33,702 nt of DNA from positions 1 through 33,702 of IMG/VR virus record IMGVR_UViG_3300027759_000024; one strand, written 5' to 3'. Made by a program: the position numbers and the translations under genes. Positions 27,238-33,702 of this stretch are shown one piece after another (the first letter of the stretch is position 1; every line of letters begins with the position of its first letter). Origin of the DNA: a virus. A model generated the notes under the pieces. It had not been told where the DNA came from, ran no database searches, and was given only the letters and a program-made list of their open reading frames with translations.

Positions 27238-28668
27238 TTAAACCAAACGATAAAGAATAAAAGTGTTTGCCGCTGTTCTGCGGATGCGGAAGTGAGCAGA
27301 TGCACCAATAGCAATGGTCAACGAACCCAATGATGTAACGTTTGTATTTACAGCCATTGTGATTATTCCCGATGCGGTGTTGATGACAAAGAAGTCATAC
27401 GCAATGTTTGTGGTTGCCCATGTAGCCAATGTCTCTAGTGTTGTACCCAGCGGCATCGTGATAGTGTAGGTCGTACCCGTAGCACTAATGATTTGGCCTT
27501 GAATATTTGCATTGGTCAGCGTTGTTGCTGCGCTGATGGCGGCAGGCGCAGGTGCATAGGGCATTACTGCGCCAGTTGACACTTGTACGTTGCCGCTAAA
27601 GTCAATACGCATCTTCTCGGCTAACGTGCCTGCGCTGGTGGTGTAGATAGAAACTGAACCAGAGTGCGCTCCGGCTGTGTTAACCGTTATGTTTGGTACA
27701 AGCGCTCCATACACCACAGGAGTAGCGGCACTATCGTTCATCCACATTGAAACCGCCGAATACCCAGCGTTGGTAGTAAACGCGCTGCGGTAGGTTAAAA
27801 GCGATATGTTGTTCGTTGCGTCAACCTGCACGTTAAGCCTACCGTCCAAGACGGTGTTTGTACCAATACCCACGCTGCCAGCAAAGTAGTTTTGCGCCGT
27901 GCCAGATGCGTAAATGTTCCATTTGTTTGTACCGCTGGAGACTATGGTACGAACTCCATAGTTGTTTGTGCCATTTGTCTGGTCATCAACATACACGCCA
28001 TGCTGGTCAGTGATTGTTGAACCCGCGCCTTTGACAGCGTTGTTGGCGCGGAAGGCGTAGGTAGAGGCGCACGTAAACACCGCAACAGCAGTTCCCGGTT
28101 GCGACCCAACACCCTGTACTTGTGTGGTTGCAGCACTTGTCCCAACTGGCACAGACTGAAAGCCAATTTGACTTACTCCAGTGAGAGCGGAGTTTGATAT
28201 TTTGATGCCGGTAGTTGTCGCGCCAGCACCGCCCACACCCATGTACCCTTCCACCGTCACGGTGTCGGTGGAGGCATCGCCAAGTGTGGCGTTTCCAGAT
28301 ACAACAAGAGTAGCTACATTGGCAGTAGTGACGTTGGCAGTAGTGACCGTAACTTTTGTCAACGTAACATTTCCCGAGTTAACGGTCACATTGGCAAGCG
28401 TAAGACCGTCTAGCGTGGTAGCAGTGTTACCCAGCGGCACAGTGGTTGTGCCCAGAATGACGTTAGCGTTGGCAAGGTAGTTGTTGGGAAATGTAGAGCC
28501 AACACTGGTGATGATGACGTTGCCCAACGTCATGTTGTACGCTGTGGTGATGGTCGAACCCAGAGTAACGGCGGTGTTGCCAATGGTGATTGGCGTGCTG
28601 AAGTTGGTGTCAAGGTACGACAGGGGGATAGACCCCGTAGCACTTGCAAAGGTATATGGAACTGCCAT
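27238..28668 (-). CDS. Tail fibre or receptor-binding protein
   Basis: The 476-residue protein has an N-terminal repetitive region rich in Thr, Val and Asn (TLANVTVNSGNVTLTK ... VTTANVTTANVATLVVSGNATLG, about residues 85-135) typical of a beta-helical shaft. A globular middle follows (TDQHGVYVDDQTNGTNNYGV, SVGIGT, LNVQVD), as in fibre trimers. The C-terminal end (SAHFRIRRTAANTFILYRLV) is the type found at the tips of phage fibres. It would bind the host surface. No endosialidase or lyase domain is visible. It lies after the nozzle gene. Confidence 0.8.
   Translation of the reverse strand: MAVPYTFASATGSIPLSYLDTNFSTPITIGNTAVTLGSTITTAYNMTLGNVIITSVGSTFPNNYLANANVILGTTTVPLGNTATTLDGLTLANVTVNSGNVTLTKVTVTTANVTTANVATLVVSGNATLGDASTDTVTVEGYMGVGGAGATTTGIKISNSALTGVSQIGFQSVPVGTSAATTQVQGVGSQPGTAVAVFTCASTYAFRANNAVKGAGSTITDQHGVYVDDQTNGTNNYGVRTIVSSGTNKWNIYASGTAQNYFAGSVGIGTNTVLDGRLNVQVDATNNISLLTYRSAFTTNAGYSAVSMWMNDSAATPVVYGALVPNITVNTAGAHSGSVSIYTTSAGTLAEKMRIDFSGNVQVSTGAVMPYAPAPAAISAATTLTNANIQGQIISATGTTYTITMPLGTTLETLATWATTNIAYDFFVINTASGIITMAVNTNVTSLGSLTIAIGASAHFRIRRTAANTFILYRLV
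28319..28347 (-). repeat. Tandem 15-bp repeat in fibre shaft
   Basis: TTGGCAGTAGTGAC is repeated at 28319-28332 and 28334-28347, encoding VTTAN twice. It lies within the beta-helical shaft, where repeats by slippage or recombination can change shaft length. Confidence 0.8.
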
Positions 28669-28669
28669 G

Positions 28670-30673
28670 TTAGAACCTCACTCTCAATTCATGTTCAAAT
28701 TCAAACGTGTTGACCACAAAACCAGCACTGTTGCTGGTCATTGTTAACCCCAAATATTTGCCGTACTGCTGGGCATCCGACTTGTACAAGTTGTAACCGC
28801 CGGAAGACAACCACGGTATTGTCGTACTGAACGCATTTGTCCAGGTAACAATAGCACCGCTGTTGTTTATCCAACCTATTTGCGTGTTGGTCAATGTGTA
28901 AGACGGGCTGCTACCGTACTCGCTGTCCACGGTGACAACGAATGTGGCTGCGTTGGTTAGCGTAGCCTCTATGCCAAATTTCAGAGCTTGCTTGGTACGG
29001 ATGGGGTCGCCCATAGGCATAAGAGCCGTGCGGATGGTTGTAGCCACGTTGGCAGAAGCATCCCCGTAGAGTTTGTACAACGCAGTACCCGTAGTGCCGT
29101 AGAGGTTAATCACGCCGCCCAACGGGGAAGAAGTGATATACGTCAACGAATCCTGGCTGGTGATGAACCATTTTTTCTCAAAAAACACCGCTTGGATGGG
29201 TCGAGCAGAAGACAGAGGGTCGTTGTAGGTGAAAGAAAACGCCGCGCACAGGATGCTGTTGAGCAACACCTGGCCTGCGGTGACGGGCTTGGTGAAGTCT
29301 ATGTACGGGAAAATACCGTCCAACTGGTCGGAAATCTTGCTGGTGGTAGAACCAACTAGGGCGTACATGCCGTAGTCGTTCATAAACAGAACCGAGCGGA
29401 AGTACGGGAACACCGAATACAGCCGCTTTGTACCGATACTGGCGCTGACGTTGGTGTTGGTGAATAGGGTTACACCTGTGCTGGACACCCGCAAGTCAGA
29501 GAATACGTTAATGCTGTCATCACCAAAGATGTACAGAAAGTTGTTGGCAGACAGAAGTCCTTGTATGTTGCCATGCAAAGTTGAGTCTGTCAGAGTAAAT
29601 GACCCAGCCGATATAGAGGTAAAGTCATTGATGTTGGTGGCAGAGGAGTAATACACCGTCCTTCCAGCAGCTACCCATGCTCTGCCAGAAAATGTTGCTA
29701 CATCAACAATCTGGCTGGTGTTAACAATGGCTGTGGCAGTTGCACCCGTACCTGGTGTGCCGCTGCTGTCGGAAATAATTACTGTTACGTTGGACGCAGA
29801 AGTGTATCCAGCGCCTGCATTGGTCATAATGACTTGGGTAATCTGACCACCAGACACGATGGCATTTCCTACAGCCCGTGTTGTCCAGCCAGTAACATCG
29901 CCAATAGTGACCGTGACGTTGGAAGAATTGGTATAGCCCGTGCCCAAGGTGTTCATCATTACAGACACCGTTCCTGTCTTAAACGTGACCAGAGAAGCCA
30001 CCGCTGTAGCACTGGTAGTGGCTCCACCTCCGCTGATGGTCACAGTAGGCTCTGCCGTGTAGCCTTGACCACCGTTGGTGAGGGTGATGGCAGTGACCAC
30101 GTTGGAGGTAACAGTGACCGTTGCTGTGGCTTGCACATTGCCGCCTGTTTCTTGAGGGGCAGAAATAGTGATGCTAGGAGTGCTGGTGTAACCTGCGCCA
30201 GCGTTTCTGATGCCAATAACACCTACAGCGCCAATGCTAGACAAGTTGCCTCCGTCCCAAGAGAACAAGCCCTTGTCAGGGTCGCCGATGATGACGTTCT
30301 GGTTCTTGTACTGCGCGGTGGTAACTCCAGAAGCGGAAAACGTGCTTGCTGCGGCTACATTGCCTTTTGTGCTGGTGGTCAGGTTAAAGTATTCTGCCCG
30401 CCCGTTGGACTCAAACCCCAGCAAGTAATCGCTGACGTTGATGTTAGCAGAGGTCAGGGATGTGACCGTGTTGGCAAAAGAAACTGCGCTGTTGCCAGAG
30501 TCTTTGACCGTTGTCTGTGCTGGAATGACTTTGATGTTGCCGTGCCCAATAGGCATGGCATTTTCTATCCAGGCAAATTCATCCTCTTTGATAGCCGTTC
30601 TATTGGCTTTGGTGTTAAGAGTTGTGAAATTCTTAACAACAGCATAAGACTTCTTTTGCTCTGCTGCTGCCAT
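28670..30673 (-). CDS. Nozzle-like tail protein with GxGYT repeats
   Basis: The 667-residue protein begins with a basic segment and a long beta-rich core (YLLGFESNGRAEYFNL; LLSANNFLYIFGDDSINVFSD; RLYSVFPYFRSVLFMNDYGMYALVGSTTSKISDQLDGIFPYIDF) that reads like a propeller-type nozzle or stabilisation protein of short-tailed phages. Four repeats with the core G-x-G-Y-T lie at about residues 157-300 (AGAGYTST, GGQGYTAE, GTGYTNSS, AGAGYTSA), each followed by a TVTIS-like strand; they look like inserted bacterial-surface-type repeats. Located between the adaptor and the fibre, as expected for a tail-tip component. Confidence 0.75.
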   Translation of the reverse strand: MAAAEQKKSYAVVKNFTTLNTKANRTAIKEDEFAWIENAMPIGHGNIKVIPAQTTVKDSGNSAVSFANTVTSLTSANINVSDYLLGFESNGRAEYFNLTTSTKGNVAAASTFSASGVTTAQYKNQNVIIGDPDKGLFSWDGGNLSSIGAVGVIGIRNAGAGYTSTPSITISAPQETGGNVQATATVTVTSNVVTAITLTNGGQGYTAEPTVTISGGGATTSATAVASLVTFKTGTVSVMMNTLGTGYTNSSNVTVTIGDVTGWTTRAVGNAIVSGGQITQVIMTNAGAGYTSASNVTVIISDSSGTPGTGATATAIVNTSQIVDVATFSGRAWVAAGRTVYYSSATNINDFTSISAGSFTLTDSTLHGNIQGLLSANNFLYIFGDDSINVFSDLRVSSTGVTLFTNTNVSASIGTKRLYSVFPYFRSVLFMNDYGMYALVGSTTSKISDQLDGIFPYIDFTKPVTAGQVLLNSILCAAFSFTYNDPLSSARPIQAVFFEKKWFITSQDSLTYITSSPLGGVINLYGTTGTALYKLYGDASANVATTIRTALMPMGDPIRTKQALKFGIEATLTNAATFVVTVDSEYGSSPSYTLTNTQIGWINNSGAIVTWTNAFSTTIPWLSSGGYNLYKSDAQQYGKYLGLTMTSNSAGFVVNTFEFEHELRVRF
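29780..30205 (-). repeat. Four GxGYT-type protein repeats in the nozzle gene
   Basis: Repeat cores are near 29795-29815, 29925-29945, 30050-30072 and 30175-30200. Each has GxGYT followed by a short Thr/Val-rich strand and a Gly/Ala-rich link. Such repeats are common in secreted or surface adhesive proteins; within this protein they form an insert of about 140 residues. Confidence 0.7.
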
Positions 30674-30675
30674 GA

Positions 30676-31518
30676 TTAGTACGGGCTAGAGTATGGGTCG
30701 GGAATGCGGCGCGTAAAGACAGAGTTCTGAACAGCATTGACATGCTTCATGTACTCTTGCTTGTAGATTTCAGCCTCACCATAACTTTGTTCCTTGTACT
30801 TGGCTTTGTAGGCTGCGTAGAAAGGAACAGGCGTTGTGTAAGGGTCGTTGATGGGGTCAACATCGTCAGGCGTGGATTGGCTCAACGGTGTAGGCAAAAT
30901 GGTGGTGTCAATCTCAATCGCATAAGATTGGTCTGGCACAGGTGCAATGTAAATCTGTTGCTGCCCGTAAACAGAAAAACAGATGGGCCTACCAACATAG
31001 TTCTGCCAGTACCGTAGCTGGGCATTGAAGTTGCTCCAGGGTAAATAACGCAGCGGAATACGGCTGTTTCCCCAGTACAGGGTGATGTTCAGAATGTCCA
31101 GCGTAGTGCCGTTGCTCAACGTGGCAAACGGAATAATTTCAGCAGGGCCGGAATACTGAAGTGTGGCTGTGCCGTTGGTAAACGGCGTTGACGGCGGGAA
31201 CGTGCTGTTAGATGCTGGGTACGGCGGTGGAGTGGTGTCAGTAGTTCCGCTGACTGTTACTTCATAAATGAAGATGTTAGAAAACAAGTAGTCTCCAGCA
31301 GTAACAGGCGTACTTGCTGCCCACATAGTCGCTACATTGCCTGTGGACGCGATTGGAGTAGAGCTTATTTGCAGTGTACGCAGGCAACCAGTGTCCCGCG
31401 CAACCCTCTCCCGAGCATCGTTGATGTAGTCGGTTAGCTCAGAGGTTGACCAGAAAACAGAGTTTGCATCATGTAAGAGCCGCTGGACATCTGTAATGTA
31501 GGAAGAAAGTGTTGCCAT
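30676..31518 (-). CDS. Head-to-tail adaptor protein
   Basis: The 280-residue protein starts with DVQRLLHDANSVFWSTSELTDYINDARERVARDTGCL, a helical segment typical of adaptor or connector proteins placed between portal and tail in short-tailed phages. A beta-rich middle follows, and a C-terminal helical part (FYAAYKAKYKEQSYGEAEIYKQEYMKHVNAVQNSVFTRR). It should form a ring under the portal. It lies between the small head proteins and the nozzle gene, the usual order. Confidence 0.78.
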   Translation of the reverse strand: MATLSSYITDVQRLLHDANSVFWSTSELTDYINDARERVARDTGCLRTLQISSTPIASTGNVATMWAASTPVTAGDYLFSNIFIYEVTVSGTTDTTPPPYPASNSTFPPSTPFTNGTATLQYSGPAEIIPFATLSNGTTLDILNITLYWGNSRIPLRYLPWSNFNAQLRYWQNYVGRPICFSVYGQQQIYIAPVPDQSYAIEIDTTILPTPLSQSTPDDVDPINDPYTTPVPFYAAYKAKYKEQSYGEAEIYKQEYMKHVNAVQNSVFTRRIPDPYSSPY

Positions 31519-31530
31519 GTTGCTTCCATT

Positions 31531-31872
31531 TTATGCCGCCCTTTGCGTAACTTTTCCCCCTACGGATTTTTCAATCCGCAGAGGTACTACGCTAACCGCC
31601 GAGGGTAAGGAGCGGTTCTGCTCTGGCTGCTGCTCAGAGATGTCAAACTGAGCCAGCAATTCCAATCCTGTCGTTAAATCTGCGTGGGACTTAATCCATC
31701 CCAGGCGGGACAGAAAAGGTTCCTTGTTGGGTTTTCCGTAACCAAACACATGCTGCGCCACATGGAGAGGAACCTCCACGGTCTGGTCTTTTACAAAATC
31801 ATAAAAGACACCACCGAACCCATCTCTGAGTTCGGTGTTGCTGCGGTTGGTTACAAAAACCGTTTGCGTCAT
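31531..31872 (-). CDS. Small head- or neck-associated protein
   Basis: The 113-residue protein (VFVTNRSNTELRDGFGGVFYDFVKDQTVEVPLHVAQHVFGYGKPNKEPFLSRLGWIKS) has beta-like segments and the recurring motif HVFGYG ... EPFLSRLGW, which I recognise from small proteins next to adaptor genes in other phages, function unknown. A neck or capsid vertex role is likely from context. Its start overlaps the preceding gene's stop by ATGA. Confidence 0.65.
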   Translation of the reverse strand: MTQTVFVTNRSNTELRDGFGGVFYDFVKDQTVEVPLHVAQHVFGYGKPNKEPFLSRLGWIKSHADLTTGLELLAQFDISEQQPEQNRSLPSAVSVVPLRIEKSVGGKVTQRAA

Positions 31873-32273
31873 AGATTCACAATGTCACCGTAAACCGTCA
31901 CTTCACAAGTTGCATCATTGGCAGTGGTTACTTTTACCCACAGAGCGCCAGAGCTATACACGTTGGAAACGGCATTAGCGGTAGGAGCAATGTCTTGGAA
32001 AGTCGTAGTGCTGGTGATGTTTGAGAGCTTGGTTGTTGCAAAAACAGCATTGGCAGCGTTGCCATCGCTAGACGTAATGATACTTACGTTAGCGGTGGCA
32101 GCACTTGCGTTTGCGTTAGAGATGGTGACACGGCGAACTATGTAGTTTGTGCCTACCACAGACATCACAACAGCAGCATTGCTTACCGCATTAAGCGGGA
32201 CAGTGTTTGCTGTGGCAATAACAAAATTGCCAAACGAGTCTGGGTAGCGTGCGCCTACATGGTTTGCGTTCAT
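31869..32273 (-). CDS. Small Thr/Ala/Asn-rich beta protein, probable decoration protein
   Basis: The 134-residue protein is rich in Thr, Ala, Val and Asn with strand-like alternation (VVGTNYIVRRVTISNANASAATANVSIITSSDGNAANAVFATTKLSNITSTTTFQDI) and resembles capsid or tail decoration proteins. It is encoded two genes after the capsid gene. Its Ser/Thr density would make it a good acceptor if any of the glycosyltransferases modify virion proteins, an inference only. Confidence 0.6.
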   Translation of the reverse strand: MNANHVGARYPDSFGNFVIATANTVPLNAVSNAAVVMSVVGTNYIVRRVTISNANASAATANVSIITSSDGNAANAVFATTKLSNITSTTTFQDIAPTANAVSNVYSSGALWVKVTTANDATCEVTVYGDIVNL

Positions 32274-32282
32274 GTCAACTCC

Positions 32283-32657
32283 TTAGGTGTTGTACGTGCC
32301 AGTGGCGTTATTGCCGCCATTGGATGTGTACAGCGTAAGGCTCTGAGTGGACGTAGTTGCGTTTGCACGCACGTTGAATCCATCAGAAATAACAGTGCCA
32401 CCAGTGTTGGCTGCAATGTATGTAGTCCACGCATTTGCGCCAGCCGAGGTATACGCATTCATTTCAATAGCCACGTTGTTGGTGGTTTGAGGAAGAATGT
32501 AAGTACCAGCAGGGACGTTTTGTGCGCTAGACACACCAGCGTTCATCAGCGTGGTGTTGCCAATGCCGATGCTGGTGATAGTGACACCTTGCAGATACGC
32601 ACCAGCCGTGTTGGTAGCTGCGTTAGCAAGTAGGATTTTATTGAGTGCTAAAGACAT
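32283..32657 (-). CDS. Small Thr/Asn-rich beta protein, probable decoration protein
   Basis: The 124-residue protein (ALNKILLANAATNTAGAYLQGVTITSIGIGNTTLMNAGVSSAQNVPAGTYILPQTTNN ... ATTSTQSLTLYTSNGGNNATGTYNT) has the same character as its neighbour at 31869-32273 and directly follows the capsid gene. It is likely to sit on the capsid surface or at the neck. Its C-terminus is very rich in Thr, Ser, Asn and Gly. No motif proves function. Confidence 0.6.
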   Translation of the reverse strand: MSLALNKILLANAATNTAGAYLQGVTITSIGIGNTTLMNAGVSSAQNVPAGTYILPQTTNNVAIEMNAYTSAGANAWTTYIAANTGGTVISDGFNVRANATTSTQSLTLYTSNGGNNATGTYNT

Positions 32658-32670
32658 GGTGGTCTACTCC

Positions 32671-33681
32671 TTACAGTGAAAGGTAGTTGTAACCCGTCAC
32701 CTTGGTCATTGACTTGGGCTTGACGTTCACCAGTTCGGCAATCATCAGCACCGCGCCAACATAACCAATTTGCCAGTTGGGCAGAGTGGACTCAAATCCT
32801 GTGAACACAAACGAACCTTGCTCATGGATGTAGAGCGACAGGTAGTTGGTGTTGAGGAAGTAGACCGTGCCTTCGGGGCAGTAGGGGTCAGGATAGATTG
32901 GCACACCAGCAACCATCAAGGCGCGGAACGCAGCCTGGGGGCCGTTGTTGTCGCCGTCAAAGCCGGAACCTGGGGTGATGACATACTGTTCTTGACCAAC
33001 AAAGTCTTGAGCCAGCAGCGTCCAAGTACCAAAGCCGCAAACACCAAAGCTAGGCATCTCAGCACCGTTCTTCACAGTACCAGAGATGTATTGCAGGATG
33101 TTCTGACGGGTGGGGTTAACAGAACCAGCAGCGTACTGCTTCGACTTCCACCAGGTGTAAGTCGAGCGGTTAATGTTGCCGTAGGTAGCCAAAGTTGTAC
33201 CGTCATCAACAGCACCAGGCAGTCCGATGAACTGTTGGGTGTTGGTGGTGTTGGTGTACAAGGCAGTTGCCATTGCGTCCATCATCACGTTGGTCGCATC
33301 GTTCATACGAGCTTCAATCAACGGGATGATTGCTGCGTCTTGCTGAACTGCACCTTCCATACCGAGGAACGGCACGGGAGAAATCATCAGCTTCAAGTCA
33401 AACTCAGCGTTGTAAGCACCTTGCTGGACTGACGGTTGGGCAAAAGAGCCGCTGTAGTCAGACCATTGGGCATTCACAAACTGTGCGCCTTGGACGGGAA
33501 CAGTGATGGAAGAAACACCACCAGAGGCTTGCTGACTATTGCTAATCAGGGCCGCAAGTAGCGGGGTCGAGTTGTAAAGCTGGACAACCAGCTTCGGGAT
33601 AAAGGCTCTACGAGTTACGTAAGTCAGTTCAGTAAACTGAGATGACCCTGTAGCTGGTAGGATGCCGCCGCCAATAGCCAT
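32671..33681 (-). CDS. Major capsid protein
   Basis: The 336-residue protein (FTELTYVTRRAFIPKLVVQLYNSTPLLAALISNSQQASGGVSSITVPVQGAQF ... NVMMDAMATALYTNTTNTQQFIGLPGAVDD ... GVPIYPDPYCPEGTVYFLNTNYLSLYIHEQG) has the length and overall layout of an HK97-fold shell protein: an N-terminal arm, an extended beta region and a long central helix (about residues 123-150). It follows the scaffold gene in the operon and has a perfect AAGGAGG ribosome binding site, fitting its need for high expression. The gene crosses no break on the circle; only the contig ends duplicate its first 35 codons. The subfamily is not clear. Confidence 0.85.
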   Translation of the reverse strand: MAIGGGILPATGSSQFTELTYVTRRAFIPKLVVQLYNSTPLLAALISNSQQASGGVSSITVPVQGAQFVNAQWSDYSGSFAQPSVQQGAYNAEFDLKLMISPVPFLGMEGAVQQDAAIIPLIEARMNDATNVMMDAMATALYTNTTNTQQFIGLPGAVDDGTTLATYGNINRSTYTWWKSKQYAAGSVNPTRQNILQYISGTVKNGAEMPSFGVCGFGTWTLLAQDFVGQEQYVITPGSGFDGDNNGPQAAFRALMVAGVPIYPDPYCPEGTVYFLNTNYLSLYIHEQGSFVFTGFESTLPNWQIGYVGAVLMIAELVNVKPKSMTKVTGYNYLSL

Positions 33682-33702
33682 AAGGCCTCCTTACGAACAG
33701 AT
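33576..33702. repeat. Right copy of 127-bp terminal direct repeat (circular join)
   Basis: Exact copy of 1-127 covering the capsid start and its ribosome binding site; see the left copy. It shows that the contig closes on itself. Confidence 0.95.

Noticed and set aside
28181-28747. Val-rich plus-strand frames opposite the fibre gene
   Set aside because: Low-complexity mirror of the Thr/Asn/Val-rich fibre shaft, without ribosome binding sites.
32770-33432. 220-residue plus-strand frame opposite the capsid gene
   Set aside because: Shadow of the capsid gene; no start signal and no neighbours on that strand.

Overview
The window is one complete, circular-mapping genome of an uncultivated tailed phage. 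The first 127 bases are repeated exactly as the last 127 (1-127 = 33576-33702), and the repeat cuts through the major capsid gene. The ends are therefore best read as an assembly overlap, giving a unique length of 33,575 bp. Everything points to a small podovirus-like (short-tailed) phage of a Gram-negative host, perhaps a freshwater bacterium (inference). It has a terminase, portal, scaffold and capsid, a head-tail adaptor, a nozzle-like protein, a fibre and large ejection-type coiled-coil proteins. I see no tape-measure protein, major tail protein or sheath. Lysis uses an M15 peptidase and a 3TM holin. No integrase, DNA polymerase, helicase, primase or RNA polymerase is visible, so replication and transcription probably depend on the host.

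Layout: two divergent transcription units start from a control region at about 9.15-9.67 kb. The rightward (early) unit runs from 9672 to 17020: small conserved phage proteins, a winged-helix protein, a minimal cytosine-C5-methyltransferase-like protein (11550-12173), and a strong long-loop terminator (12189-12261). A structured non-coding stretch, a small GTG-start gene and a second promoter follow. Then comes a recombination module: YqaJ-type exonuclease, coiled-coil protein, RecT-type annealing protein, a protein with an SSB-like acidic tail, and a PD-(D/E)XK-like protein. The unit ends with small membrane proteins, a mosaic protein and a glycosyltransferase.

The leftward (late) unit runs from about 9152 down to 1, continues across the circle join at 33681, and ends at 17017. 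In transcription order it holds small conserved proteins, two glycosyltransferases, the large terminase, portal and portal-linked proteins, and two micro-ORFs for very basic peptides. After these come a proline-rich protein, scaffold, major capsid, likely decoration proteins, adaptor, nozzle, fibre, a long Ala/Pro/Thr-rich repeat protein, three ejection-type proteins, the lysis cassette and two small basic proteins. The two units meet tail to tail at 17017-17020 with overlapping stop codons and no visible terminator.

Most genes overlap by ATGA or abut, so translation is probably coupled throughout. The least explained features are the micro-ORFs with strong ribosome binding sites inside a hairpin-rich stretch (1386-1645), the structured region 12189-12548, the CTAG-rich divergent region, two early promoters that both place a hairpin at +1, three glycosyltransferases without a modified-base pathway, and an alternating short-motif array in the 679-residue virion protein. 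All family assignments come from reading the sequence; no database search was run.
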